Positions 18,781 through 27,805 are shown, numbered from the stretch's first letter. The stretch: DNA of 64,000 nt from Clostridia bacterium (GCA_017416425.1 JAFQCL010000030.1:1-64000), one strand, 5' to 3'. The notes: generated from the letters alone by a model not told the origin. Program-made: numbers and translations.

Positions 18781-19098
18781 TTATAACACGGGCATTTGAA
18801 GAATTTGAGCATCAACGCCAAATTGTTTTTCCCACTTCAAAAGCAGAGCTTTTAAATGGGCATCAATCACTATATCTGATTCATCGGCTGACGGTTTATA
18901 GGTTTCAAGCAGCTTAAATTCAAGTGTTCCGCATTCATTATAAAGCTGTTGCAGCATTTTATATGAGCATGCGTTTAACTTAAGCTCGAAATCAAGTCGC
19001 TTTTTTGTAGCATAAACATGACGTGAAAAGCCTATTGCAACACGTGCATCGGGCGCAAAATATCCATAAACGCCCATCAATTCTTGAGGCTTATTCAT
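18781..19098 (-). CDS. Small divergent GIY-YIG-like protein
   Basis: A 105-residue protein. Its pattern GVY, then AIGFSRHV, then DFELKLNACSYKMLQQLYNE, then FKLLETYKP resembles the small GIY-YIG nuclease-like proteins of Firmicutes, in which the second motif is IGSS or similar. The catalytic tyrosine-isoleucine-glycine is degenerate here, so nuclease activity is doubtful. The ATG overlaps the stop of the upstream foldase gene (TAATG, sharing one base), so the two are translationally coupled. I infer the fold from motif order only, and the role is unknown. Confidence 0.6.
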   Translation of the reverse strand: MNKPQELMGVYGYFAPDARVAIGFSRHVYATKKRLDFELKLNACSYKMLQQLYNECGTLEFKLLETYKPSADESDIVIDAHLKALLLKWEKQFGVDAQILQMPVL

Positions 19099-20330
19099 TA
19101 TGCGTACGCACGAATACGTGAAGTATAGCGGGTAATGGGGGTGGTTTCCATCTTAGAATCGATGAAAGCCTGGATCAGATCATTGCCTGCTGTTTCGAAG
19201 AGAGTATCATAGATACTGTCGAAGGCATCTTCATATGAAACGATCACTGTGCCCTCATCATATTTTGCTATGAGCTGAATGTAATGATAGCCGTGTTCAG
19301 TCTGAATACGCTCGCTGATATCGCCGACATTTTCCAGTGCAAGAGCAGTCTCGCCAAAGGGCTCAGAATATCTGCTAACGATCTCCTCGTGTACAAAATA
19401 TCCAAACTCACTGTAGTATTCATTGTCAAGACCTTCATCCTCATTATACAGCTCAATAAGATCATCAAAGGTAAGACTGCTGGTGCCGGCTTCTATTTCA
19501 GCAATCTTAGTTTCTATCTCTTCGCAGATTGCATCGTAATCCTTGGTTTCGGAGTCAACGGTGGTTTCAGCAGAGGTGGGAGTATCGACCTTTATGAGTA
19601 TGTGCTTGACCGCAACATAGCCCGCAGGTACATACAGAGGCTGGTCAGAGTTTGTGGGGTTGCTCGCGAAGTTGGAGAATGCGGTATAGAAGGATGAGGG
19701 GGTCTCATCATAGGTTTCCTGCTGAGTTTCAAGGCGTGAATCATATTCCTCTTGAACCTCGCTATCCTCAACAACTGCTGCGGAGCTGATCTGATCACGA
19801 AGCTTTAAAGACATAGCATCATCGTATGCACGGTCGTAAAGTTCATCTTTATACTCCTCAATGGTACTGCCGTTTGCTTCAAGGTCGGCCTTGAGCAGAG
19901 CTTCTTGTTCACTTCTTATCTTATCCTCATCGGTAATGGCGGAATCGATAAGGCTCTTATATGAAGCAAGCGCATCATCATATGCTGCCTCAGCATCAGC
20001 TTGGATCTCAAGCAGCTCGGTCTCTGTAAACTCAAAGCCCTCTTGATAAGCATAATAAACAAGAATAGCATTTTGGATCAATGTGTCAAGTACCCAATCC
20101 TGATACTCGTGGAGTCCATTGGCAGTTGAAAGGTCATAGCCAAACATTGAGGCATAGTAATAATATGACTGATATAATGAGTAGAACTCAGAAGCATATA
20201 TGTTTATGTCGCCTACCTTTGCAACAATGGGATCAGCAACGCTGAGCGAACATCCTGCAAAGCTGAACAGCAATACAAGTATCATGGCAATAGCTGCGAT
20301 TTTTTTCGTAAGGCTCTTACGTATTTTCAT
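19098..20330 (-). CDS. Lipoprotein foldase / peptidyl-prolyl isomerase (PrsA/SurA-like)
   Basis: A secreted lipoprotein of 410 residues. The signal peptide has a basic start, a hydrophobic core and the lipobox FAGC at residues 24-27. A SurA-N/trigger-factor-like helical region follows with many acidic and alanine-rich helices. The PpiC-type rotamase segment runs from about residue 230 (GYVAVKHILIKVD) to about 365 (ISERIQTEHGYHYIQLIAKY). It probably folds exported proteins at the outer face of the membrane. A promoter is visible upstream, and the 3' end overlaps the small GIY-YIG-like gene. Confidence 0.85.
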   Translation of the reverse strand: MKIRKSLTKKIAAIAMILVLLFSFAGCSLSVADPIVAKVGDINIYASEFYSLYQSYYYYASMFGYDLSTANGLHEYQDWVLDTLIQNAILVYYAYQEGFEFTETELLEIQADAEAAYDDALASYKSLIDSAITDEDKIRSEQEALLKADLEANGSTIEEYKDELYDRAYDDAMSLKLRDQISSAAVVEDSEVQEEYDSRLETQQETYDETPSSFYTAFSNFASNPTNSDQPLYVPAGYVAVKHILIKVDTPTSAETTVDSETKDYDAICEEIETKIAEIEAGTSSLTFDDLIELYNEDEGLDNEYYSEFGYFVHEEIVSRYSEPFGETALALENVGDISERIQTEHGYHYIQLIAKYDEGTVIVSYEDAFDSIYDTLFETAGNDLIQAFIDSKMETTPITRYTSRIRAYA

Positions 20331-20386
20331 TAAACATCTCTCCTTATTTACTTATGTTTAGATACAGTAAAGTATCATACCAATTG

Positions 20387-20415
20387 ATTTTATTAAAAAT
20401 TCGAAGCCATGTCAA
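20387..20415 (-). promoter_or_regulatory. Sigma-A promoter of the foldase gene
   Basis: On the minus strand TTGACA (20410-20415) and TAAAAT (20387-20392) are 17 bases apart. AAGGAGAG lies downstream before the ATG at 20330. Confidence 0.8.
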
Positions 20416-20487
20416 TACTGATTAACTTTTAGAAGTCATTATTTTATTTATTCTTTTAAGTTAATCATTCGCCTGGTAAAGAAAGTG

Positions 20488-20496
20488 TGATATAAT
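20488..20496 (+). promoter_or_regulatory. Extended -10 element of the WYL regulator gene
   Basis: TGATATAAT lies just before the AGGAGG (20505-20510) of the regulator, giving a very short leader. The -35 region is weak (TTCGCC). Confidence 0.5.
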
Positions 20497-20517
20497 GATA
20501 AAATAGGAGGCGAGGCT

Positions 20518-21549
20518 ATGTATACACAAGGTCCGAAAAAGATGATAAATCTCTATATACTGGACATATTAAAGCGCAGATCAGATGCAGAACATCGATT
20601 GACTCAGCAGGATATAATAGAGCTGCTGGAGCGAGACTATGGAACCACCTGTGAACGCAAGGCCGTAAGCAGAAATATATCAATGCTTAAAGAGTTTGGT
20701 ATAGATATAGAATATGATGGTGGGTATTATATGGCTTCAAGGGAGTTTACCGATAGCGAGATAAGACTTCTTATTTCTGCTGTGCTCTTTTCTAAAAACC
20801 TACCTCATGCACAGACCAAAAAACTGATAAACAAGCTGGCGGGTCTTTCAAGTGAGTATTTTATCGCAAGGGTGGAACATATCTCTACAACTTCACAATG
20901 TTCACCTGAGAATAAGGAGCTGTTTTATACGATCGAAATATTGGATGAAGCAATAAGCAAGCGTAAGCAGGTGTCTTTTACATATAATTCATTTGGAATG
21001 GATAAAAAGCTGCATCCAAGGCGCGATCTGCCCTATATTGTGAATCCTTATCAGATAGTAGCATCGAATGGACGATATTATGTAAAATGCAATAGCCACA
21101 ACCATGAGACTATAGGCTATTATAGGCTTGACAGAATAACCAACATCAAGCTCAGAGAGGAACCTGTGCGTCCCGAATCTACGCTTATGGAGATAAGCTT
21201 TCGTTCAAGGCTTCCTCAAAATGAGGTGGATAGCATATATATGTTCTCCGGAGAGACTGAGAGTATTACTTTCCGTACGGATAGGGCTACGATCGGGGAT
21301 GTTATGGATTGGTTTGGGAATTCGGCTCGTATTTTAAAAGAGTCAGAGGATGTATGCACTATAAGAGTTACGTCAAACCCAAAAGCAATGAAATATTGGG
21401 CTCTTCAATATGGTGAACGCATAGAGATACTATCCCCGCAAAGCCTTCGGGATGAAGTAAGTGCAGCAGCCCTAAAAATTGCAGAAAAATATGGTGTTAT
21501 GGGGAAAACAGAAGCAAATAGCAGAGAAGAAAATGGCGATGTGAAATGA
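20518..21549 (+). CDS. WYL-domain transcriptional regulator
   Basis: A protein of 343 residues. The N-terminal winged helix (residues 8-75, RLTQQDIIELLERDYG, ERKAVSRNISMLKEFG) belongs to the HTH_11/DeoR-like type. The WYL sensor domain covers about 140-230 (VSFTYNSFG, YIVNPYQIVASNGRYYVKC, YYRLDRITNIKL), and a WCX C-terminal extension follows. WYL domains bind nucleic acids or small ligands and adjust the activity of the DNA-binding part. Targets are unknown; the foldase gene is divergent from it and could be one. AGGAGG lies seven bases before the ATG. Confidence 0.88.
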   Translation: MYTQGPKKMINLYILDILKRRSDAEHRLTQQDIIELLERDYGTTCERKAVSRNISMLKEFGIDIEYDGGYYMASREFTDSEIRLLISAVLFSKNLPHAQTKKLINKLAGLSSEYFIARVEHISTTSQCSPENKELFYTIEILDEAISKRKQVSFTYNSFGMDKKLHPRRDLPYIVNPYQIVASNGRYYVKCNSHNHETIGYYRLDRITNIKLREEPVRPESTLMEISFRSRLPQNEVDSIYMFSGETESITFRTDRATIGDVMDWFGNSARILKESEDVCTIRVTSNPKAMKYWALQYGERIEILSPQSLRDEVSAAALKIAEKYGVMGKTEANSREENGDVK

Positions 21550-21579
21550 AGTACATAGCATCCGGTAACCCGAGGACAA

Positions 21580-21616
21580 AGCCCTCAAAAAGAGGGCTCG
21601 TGGGGGTCTTGCCCCC
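21580..21616. repeat. Two adjacent GC-rich hairpins between convergent genes
   Basis: AGCCCTC/GAGGGCT (21580-21586 and 21592-21598, loop AAAAA) is followed after three bases by GGGGG/CCCCC (21602-21606 and 21612-21616). Neither is followed by a long T run on either strand, so they are weak terminator candidates for the WYL (+) and RraB (-) genes. The composition differs from the surrounding AT-rich DNA. Confidence 0.55.
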
Positions 21617-21648
21617 GAAAAAGGCCGACATTGAAACAACACGTGTTT

Positions 21649-22392
21649 TTAATGGGGCTTTGTGACAACGGCGCAGTCCCAATGTACGAGCTTTCCCCCG
21701 AAGGATTCCGCCGTATTTATTGCGAGAGTGGTTATCTCATCCACACGCTTCTTATTAAGGTTTGAAATTATATGAAGAACGACGCCGTAAGGAAGATCGG
21801 TCTCATCGGCAAATTCAGTATTCCCGATAGCGAAGCCGGCACTGAGCGCCGCACGCTTAAAACCTATAAGATTAGGCTCCGTTGGGAAAAACATGTGGAG
21901 GTTGAGCCTGCGCGTTACGCTCAGCCGATCGCCTTGAGACTCCAGCAGGTCGATCTGCTTACGATTCCAGTCAGTTTGAAGTTTTGCAGCATCCGGATAT
22001 AGCAGCTTAAAAAATGTAGTCCAGTTTGGCTCGTTTTTTGTGCCAAAACGCGCAAGCAACAGCTTTTCTCTTTGAAAACGCTTTTCAATTTGACCAAAGG
22101 CGTCATTAGAGGCGCCGTAAACATAAAACTGTATCTGCTCATCCGTTCTTATAGCGCCGGCAAGTAAGAAGTCACCCATTGAAAGCACGTTTTTGAGTAT
22201 GGACTCGGCACGCCACTCCATAAGATCGGTAAGCTTTGGTCTTTTCTCGGTTGGAGATTCGAAGCTTAGAAAGTAGAGCACAGTATGCCTGGCGTCAGGC
22301 GCTAACTTTGAAAGCGCCATATCCACGCCAAACTCAGCATCTATGGTGTCGATATGCCAATCATATTCAAACCAGGTTTTAGGAAGCCGCAT
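21649..22392 (-). CDS. DUF695-RraB family protein
   Basis: A protein of 247 residues. The N-terminal half (WFEYDWHIDTIDAEFG, HTVLYFLSFESPTEKRP, EKRFQREKLLL) resembles DUF695. The C-terminal 90 residues (LNLHMFFPTEPNLIGFKRAA, YGVVLHIISNLNKKRVDEIT, ESFGGKLVHWDCAVV) resemble RraB, the regulator of ribonuclease activity B. In proteobacteria RraB inhibits RNase E; what it acts on here is not known. GGAGG lies before the ATG. It is probably monocistronic. Confidence 0.75.
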   Translation of the reverse strand: MRLPKTWFEYDWHIDTIDAEFGVDMALSKLAPDARHTVLYFLSFESPTEKRPKLTDLMEWRAESILKNVLSMGDFLLAGAIRTDEQIQFYVYGASNDAFGQIEKRFQREKLLLARFGTKNEPNWTTFFKLLYPDAAKLQTDWNRKQIDLLESQGDRLSVTRRLNLHMFFPTEPNLIGFKRAALSAGFAIGNTEFADETDLPYGVVLHIISNLNKKRVDEITTLAINTAESFGGKLVHWDCAVVTKPH

Positions 22393-22433
22393 AGGTATCC
22401 TCCAAATTAAAGTAGTATGAATTATTAAAATTA

Positions 22434-22470
22434 TTAAATAAATCAGGGCGGTGAAGCTTTATCATCGCCC
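22434..22470 (-). terminator. Terminator after alaS
   Basis: On the minus strand GGGCGATGA pairs with TCACCGCCC with one mismatch, then TGATTTATTTAAT. Confidence 0.65.
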
Positions 22471-22488
22471 TTTATCGCAGTGTATCGT

Positions 22489-24288
22489 TTATTCAAGCAC
22501 AGCTTTTATTCGCCTTACGCCTGCTGATGAAGCTTCTTCTTTTTTGATCTTGAATTTACCAAGTTCGCCAGTCCTTGCAGCATGCGGTCCACCGCATATT
22601 TCTTTGCTTACCGCGCCCATGGTGTATACCTTTACCCTGGCGCCATAGCGGCTCTCAAACAGGCCGATAGCGCCTGCTTCTTTTGCCTCTTCAACGGTCA
22701 TTTCTTCGCAGGTCACCTCATAGTCCTTTGCTATGAATTCGTTTACGAGCTGCTCGACACTGTCAAGCTCTTCCCGGGTCATCTTGCGCGGGAACGAGAA
22801 ATCAAAGCGAAGCCTTTCTGAGGTTATATTGGAGCCCTTTTGAGCGACTTCGGGTCCAAGCACGCTTCTTAGAGCCGCTTGAAGCAGATGAGTAGCGGTG
22901 TGGAGCCTTGTGGTGAGCTCGCCGGAATCTGCAAGACCGCCCTTAAAACGCTGCTCGGCGCCGGCCTGGGATTTTTTCTGATGCTCCTCAAAGGCAGCAT
23001 GGAAGCCTGCAATATCAACGGCTATGTCATTTTCACGTGCAAGCTCCTCGGTAAATTCAATGGGGAAGCCAAATGTATCATAAAGCCTGAATGCGGCTTT
23101 ACCATCTATTATACGCTCGCACTGAACATACTGGAATTTGCGCATGAGCTTATCAAATTCGCGCATGCCAAGTTTTATGGTGCTTTGGAAGCGCTGCTCC
23201 TCAAGGCTGATCTGCTCCGTAATATAGTCGCGTTTTTCGCCGATCTCGGGATAAAAATCCTTATATAGATCGATGACCGTTTCAGAAATTTTGGAAAGTG
23301 TATTTTCCGGCATGCCGATCCTAAGCGACCAGCGTATGGCACGCCTTATTATCCGTCTTAAAATATAGCCCTGATCAACATTGGAGGGCAAAACGCCTTT
23401 AGGGTCGCCTATCATAAATGTCGCTGTGCGCATATGATCCGCGACTATCCTGTACGCGCGAATGCTTTCGTCACTTTCAGTATAGGAAATGGTAGCATGA
23501 TGGGATATGGTTTCAAGTATCTTTGAAAGCGTATCAATCTCATATACGCTGCCTGCGCCCTGAAGTACAGCTACTGTACGCTCGAGTCCCATGCCGGTAT
23601 CGACATTGGGTTTTTCAAGCAGCTCGTAAGTGCCTTCTGCGGTTTTGTTGTACTGCATGAAAACATCATTCCATATCTCAAGATATTTTCCGCATGAGCA
23701 GGAGGGGTTGCATTCGGGTGAACATTTTTCTTTTCCGGTATCAAAGAACATCTCCGTATCCGGACCGCAGGGACCGGTCATTCCGGCGGGGCCCCACCAA
23801 TTATGCTTTTTGTCAAGGAAAAATATATGATCTGGCGATACGCCTTGGCTGAGCCAGCATTCATAGGCCTCTTCATCACGAGGGGCGTTCTCATCGCCGG
23901 CAAAGCATGTAAAATAAAGCCTGTCCTTTAAAATGCCAAGCCATTTGTCACTCGTTAAAAATTCCCACGACCAGGCAATGGCCTCTTTTTTAAAGTAATC
24001 GCCAAGCGACCAGTTTCCAAGCATCTCAAAATATGTAAGATGGGAGGAATCTCCAACTTCATCTATATCTCCGGTACGAACGCACTTTTGAACATCGGTA
24101 AGCCTTGTTCCTTCGGGATGCTTTTCACCGAGAAGATAGGGGACAAGAGGGTGCATTCCTGCCGTTGTGAAAAGAACGGTGGGGTCATTTTCGGGTATAA
24201 GTGAAGCGGAAGGTATTATCGAGTGTCCCTTTTCAGAGAAAAACCTAAGATACATCTCCCGAAGCTCACTTGTTGTTAATTTTTTCAT
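22489..24288 (-). CDS. alaS: Alanine--tRNA ligase, short form without the C-terminal domains
   Basis: A class II synthetase of 599 residues. The catalytic core is complete (FTTAGMHPLVPYLLG, TYFEMLGNWSLGDYFK, the catalytic loop GMGLERTVAVLQG) and is followed by the tRNA-recognition helices (PSNVDQGYILRRIIRRAIR). The editing domain with HTATHLLQ (HxxxH) and CGGPH (CxxxH) is present. The protein ends right after it, at VRRIKAVLE, so the DHHA1 and C-Ala regions of the usual 870-residue enzyme are missing. The end is a normal stop followed by a terminator, so this is a genuine short form and not an obvious frameshift. A strong promoter lies upstream. Confidence 0.92.
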   Translation of the reverse strand: MKKLTTSELREMYLRFFSEKGHSIIPSASLIPENDPTVLFTTAGMHPLVPYLLGEKHPEGTRLTDVQKCVRTGDIDEVGDSSHLTYFEMLGNWSLGDYFKKEAIAWSWEFLTSDKWLGILKDRLYFTCFAGDENAPRDEEAYECWLSQGVSPDHIFFLDKKHNWWGPAGMTGPCGPDTEMFFDTGKEKCSPECNPSCSCGKYLEIWNDVFMQYNKTAEGTYELLEKPNVDTGMGLERTVAVLQGAGSVYEIDTLSKILETISHHATISYTESDESIRAYRIVADHMRTATFMIGDPKGVLPSNVDQGYILRRIIRRAIRWSLRIGMPENTLSKISETVIDLYKDFYPEIGEKRDYITEQISLEEQRFQSTIKLGMREFDKLMRKFQYVQCERIIDGKAAFRLYDTFGFPIEFTEELARENDIAVDIAGFHAAFEEHQKKSQAGAEQRFKGGLADSGELTTRLHTATHLLQAALRSVLGPEVAQKGSNITSERLRFDFSFPRKMTREELDSVEQLVNEFIAKDYEVTCEEMTVEEAKEAGAIGLFESRYGARVKVYTMGAVSKEICGGPHAARTGELGKFKIKKEEASSAGVRRIKAVLE

Positions 24289-24316
24289 GTATTCACCTCA
24301 TAGTCATAATCGTAAA

Positions 24317-24346
24317 ATTATACACCATGCCGCAATTTTGTGTCAA
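24317..24346 (-). promoter_or_regulatory. Sigma-A promoter of alaS
   Basis: On the minus strand TTGACA (24341-24346), an 18-base spacer and TATAAT (24317-24322). Confidence 0.85.
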
Positions 24347-24394
24347 TCTGTATTTGGATGCATAAAAAGTACATCATACGGAGCAGATTTTTAA

Positions 24395-25879
24395 TTACCA
24401 TCCCCTAAGCTTATCAAAATCCTTAAGCATGGATGCTACTATATCTTTTATGGCGTTTACGCCGCTCTTGATATCGCTTTCGATATTCAGCGGCATTACA
24501 GGATCGTGAAGCGACATTCTAAGCAAAAACCAGCCTTTAAATTCAGGTACATTGCAGCGTATGCCCTCATAGTTTTCAGTTTCGGGCACTATGCCAGGGG
24601 TATTATGGCATATCGCTGTCAATTCACTTAGTACCTTTTCGCCATATGCGGCAAAGTCGGGATCGTCTATTTCAAGCCTTATTTCAATGGCGTCGGCTGG
24701 CTCATCAAGACCTGACAGGAGATCGTTTATTCTTAGACCTTCCTTGCGGCAGCGTGCAAATTCAACGATAAGCTTGGCCGCTATATAGGCGCCATCATCA
24801 AGGAAGTTATTCTCTAAAAAAGCGCCGTGTCCAGAGGTTTCAATGGCAAGCTGGCAGTCGTGACCCTCTTTATTAAGACGCAGCGCTTCATTTATTACAT
24901 TTCGATAGCCACGCTTAAAGCGCCTGTGTATTCCTCCGTGAGCCTTTATATAGGTTGCAAGCCCTGTTGAGGTTATGGAGTCGGTAACTATAAAGCTGCC
25001 TGGATGATCTCGCAACACTATAGCAGACAGCATTGCAATGAGCCTGTTACGGTTTATCTCGCTGCCATCTCCAAGAACGATCGCTGCCCTATCAACATCG
25101 GGATCTAGTATTATGCCCATATCGGCTTTGCTTGAAAGTACGGCCTTTTTTAGGCTCTCCATGGCTTTTTTATCCTCGGGATTGGGGGAATGGGCGGGGA
25201 AGTTGCCATCGGGAGTTAAAAACTGGCTCCCCTCTATATTAGCGCCAAGGCTCTTAAGTATATTTGTCGCAAAAAAACCGCCTGCCCCGTGACCCGCGTC
25301 AACTATTATATGAAGCCCTTTTAATGGGTGCATGAAATCATCCGAATCTACACCTTTTCTTATAAAATCTGCCATCATATCACAGTAGACCGACATAAAA
25401 TCAACCTGCCTCGGAGTAAGCTCATCTATAAAAATATCCCCGCAATTGTCCGCAATGCTTAATATTTCAGCTATATCGCTCTTTTCAAGACCTCCATCTG
25501 CGGTGAAAAATTTAAAACCGTTGCGCTCCGGGGGGAGATGACTTGCAGTTATCATTATAGCTCCGTCAAAAAGGTAGCCCTTCGTTATGGTGGACATGAA
25601 CATTGCAGGCGTGCTTGCCATACCAAAGCTTGTTACGTCAGCTCCTAAAAGGCTTAGACCGTACGCGATATGAGAAAGAAGCGATTCGCCGGTCAGCCTG
25701 CTGTCGCGGCCGAGGGATACACTGGGCGAAGCTTTACCTGTTTTCTTTTTTAGCCAGTGTGTAAATGCCATGCCTATACGCACTGCGGCTTCATTTGTGA
25801 GATTCTGCGGCTTTCCGCCGGGTATACAAAGAGCTACGCCTCTGATATCAGAGCCGTTTTGCAGAGAAGTTAGATTCAT
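24395..25879 (-). CDS. Phosphomannomutase/phosphoglucomutase
   Basis: An alpha-D-phosphohexomutase of about 494 residues that moves phosphate between C6 and C1 of mannose or glucose. The phosphoserine loop is ITASHLPPERNGFKFF, the metal-binding loop LDPDVDRAAIV, and the sugar-binding loop ETSGHGAFLENNF; all are intact. N-terminal NGSDIRGVA is also typical. The ATG at 25879 has GGAGG upstream. The product would feed GDP-mannose or UDP-glucose synthesis for cell-surface sugars. It stands alone between htrA and alaS. Confidence 0.88.
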   Translation of the reverse strand: MNLTSLQNGSDIRGVALCIPGGKPQNLTNEAAVRIGMAFTHWLKKKTGKASPSVSLGRDSRLTGESLLSHIAYGLSLLGADVTSFGMASTPAMFMSTITKGYLFDGAIMITASHLPPERNGFKFFTADGGLEKSDIAEILSIADNCGDIFIDELTPRQVDFMSVYCDMMADFIRKGVDSDDFMHPLKGLHIIVDAGHGAGGFFATNILKSLGANIEGSQFLTPDGNFPAHSPNPEDKKAMESLKKAVLSSKADMGIILDPDVDRAAIVLGDGSEINRNRLIAMLSAIVLRDHPGSFIVTDSITSTGLATYIKAHGGIHRRFKRGYRNVINEALRLNKEGHDCQLAIETSGHGAFLENNFLDDGAYIAAKLIVEFARCRKEGLRINDLLSGLDEPADAIEIRLEIDDPDFAAYGEKVLSELTAICHNTPGIVPETENYEGIRCNVPEFKGWFLLRMSLHDPVMPLNIESDIKSGVNAIKDIVASMLKDFDKLRGW

Positions 25880-25891
25880 GAAATACCTCCG

Positions 25892-25931
25892 ATAAAAAAT
25901 TATGCCCTTGAACCTATTATAGCTCAAGGGC
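25892..25931 (-). terminator. Terminator after htrA
   Basis: On the minus strand GCCCTTGA pairs with TCAAGGGC around a loop of about 12 bases, followed by ATAATTTTTT. It lies directly before the phosphohexomutase ribosome binding site. Confidence 0.7.
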
Positions 25932-25989
25932 CTGAAACAATAAATAGCTATATCAAATAATTCGACAATTTACTTATCTTAGGTGGTGC

Positions 25990-27465
25990 CTACTCCAGCC
26001 AGGAACCGCCGTATTCATCGTTATATATGGTGTCTCCCATAGAATTCAGATCCCCAAGCACTATGGTACACTCATAAATTTGACCATTTCGCCAATACTG
26101 TACCGTTATCTCATCGCCGACATTCATGCTCTGTATTATGCCGGACAGCGCTTCGTTGCCATAAAGTTCAATGCTATTACAGCTTAAGATTATGTCGTCT
26201 GCACGAAGACCGGCTTTAAACGCAGGCGAGTCGAGTATTACGGAGTATACCAAAAGTCCAATTGGACGATCATATTTTTTTGATATATATTCATCTATTG
26301 CAACGGTGCTAAGACCTATACCGGGTCTTTGGAGCTCACCTTGCGTTATGAGAGCTTCGGCTATTTTCAGCACATTTCTTATAGGAAGCGCAAAACCAAG
26401 TCCTTCAGCCGATATGGGGTTGCCATATTCATCGTAGCTTGCGGTAATGGTCTTTGCCGTGGTCATACCTATTACTTCTCCGCGGTTGTTAATAAGCGGT
26501 CCGCCGCTATTGCCCGGATTGATCGCCGCATCGGTCTGTATATAGGCATTGGTATGGCCATCTATATTTATCTTCCTCTCAAGTGCGCTTATAATACCGA
26601 AGGTGGGAGTACTTGCAAGCGTAGTTCCGGTTGGATCTCCTATCGCGATCACAAATTCACCTACTCTGCATGTATCCGAATCGCCGAGTTTTAAAGGCAA
26701 AAGGTTAGTGGAGCTTAGGTCTACATAAAGTACTGCAACATCCATAATGGTGTCATAGCCTATTACGTCGGCTGCACATTCAAAGCCGTTATTAAACACA
26801 ACGCCTACGGAATGTGCATCCGCGATAACATGAGCGTTTGTGAGTATATAGCCATCAGAGGATATAATAAATCCCGAACCGCTTGATTGTATCTGGTTTG
26901 ATGTGATGAAGCCTGAAAGGTCAGACTGCTCATAGTTGATTATACTCACGACTCCTGCGGATACTCCTTCGATTATATCGGGGAACGGATTATAGGGATC
27001 TGTGATGGAAGGAGCAACGCCATCAAGCGTAGCCATCGGACGAGCGGTGACAATTGGCATCGGCGTAACGAGAATGGAAGAACCGTCAGTCGTATATGGG
27101 TCTTCAGGTGCACCGGTCGGAAGTACGGATGGAGATGGCATCGGCGAAAGCATCGGTAATGAAGGTTCATCGCCGAAAATGACCGCAGAGGCTATAAGAA
27201 CCAGCAATATAACAAGAAGCATGCTTATAGCAAAGCCTGTACCAAAGCCGGAGCCCTTTTTCTTAGATGACTTGGTGACCTCAGGCTCTTCGGGGCGGTA
27301 GGCAGCATTATATGTGCTTGTGCTGCTTACAATGGGATCGTAAACGGGATTATGACCATCAGCACCTGGATGCGCTGTGGGTTGGTTGTTTTCCTGCTTA
27401 CTATTGCTACTTGAATTGTTATTGTGATCATTCGTATGATCGCCGTTATCGGTGTAAAAGTCCAT
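25990..27465 (-). CDS. htrA: HtrA/DegP-type membrane-anchored serine protease
   Basis: About 491 residues. A hydrophilic, asparagine-rich cytoplasmic N-terminus is followed by one transmembrane helix (FAISMLLVILLVLIASAVIF) and a proline-rich linker (MLSPMPSPSVLPTG). The trypsin-like domain has the triad: histidine in TNAHVIADA, aspartate in MDVAVLYVD, serine in NPGNSGGPLIN. A single PDZ domain is at the C-terminus. It degrades or refolds damaged proteins outside the membrane. The ATG at 27465 has GGGAGGTG six bases upstream. Confidence 0.93.
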   Translation of the reverse strand: MDFYTDNGDHTNDHNNNSSSNSKQENNQPTAHPGADGHNPVYDPIVSSTSTYNAAYRPEEPEVTKSSKKKGSGFGTGFAISMLLVILLVLIASAVIFGDEPSLPMLSPMPSPSVLPTGAPEDPYTTDGSSILVTPMPIVTARPMATLDGVAPSITDPYNPFPDIIEGVSAGVVSIINYEQSDLSGFITSNQIQSSGSGFIISSDGYILTNAHVIADAHSVGVVFNNGFECAADVIGYDTIMDVAVLYVDLSSTNLLPLKLGDSDTCRVGEFVIAIGDPTGTTLASTPTFGIISALERKINIDGHTNAYIQTDAAINPGNSGGPLINNRGEVIGMTTAKTITASYDEYGNPISAEGLGFALPIRNVLKIAEALITQGELQRPGIGLSTVAIDEYISKKYDRPIGLLVYSVILDSPAFKAGLRADDIILSCNSIELYGNEALSGIIQSMNVGDEITVQYWRNGQIYECTIVLGDLNSMGDTIYNDEYGGSWLE

Positions 27466-27580
27466 TACAACACCTCCCTCAATATAATTATAAACCAAGT
27501 ATGCGTAAAAGGGTAAATCTCATATGTGAAAAATGTGTGAAGTTGACGAATGGAAAACACCAAATATATCAAAAAAAGGG

Positions 27581-27609
27581 TTGACACGATACCTAAGAAG
27601 TGCTATCAT
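27581..27609 (+). promoter_or_regulatory. Sigma-A promoter of rplJ-rplL
   Basis: TTGACA (27581-27586), a 17-base spacer and TATCAT (27604-27609). Confidence 0.85.
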
Positions 27610-27615
27610 ACTTGA

Positions 27616-27790
27616 GCTGGAATTTGATCCGCCTAAGACAGTTGGTAAAACGATCATCGTTTTTACGATAAACGTTTTTTACGATCATCGTTTTTTAAAT
27701 ATCCAACCGAGGTAGAGCGATTGGCACATCAGTTATCGTATGTCTCCGATCCCTTGCTGCTTGGCGGTGAGGGATTTTAGTTATTATAAA
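27616..27790 (+). ncRNA. Ribosomal protein L10 leader
   Basis: The transcribed leader of about 175 bases before rplJ has the features of the L10 leader. The segments AAGACAGTTGG (27636-27646) and CCAACCGAGGT (27703-27713) form the paired kink-turn region, with AT-rich repeated arms containing CGATCATCG between them. The excess L10-L12 complex binds such leaders and represses its own operon. The exact ends are not certain, and the assignment rests on motif and position. Confidence 0.75.
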
Positions 27791-27805
27791 TCAGGAGGTT
27801 AGGCA

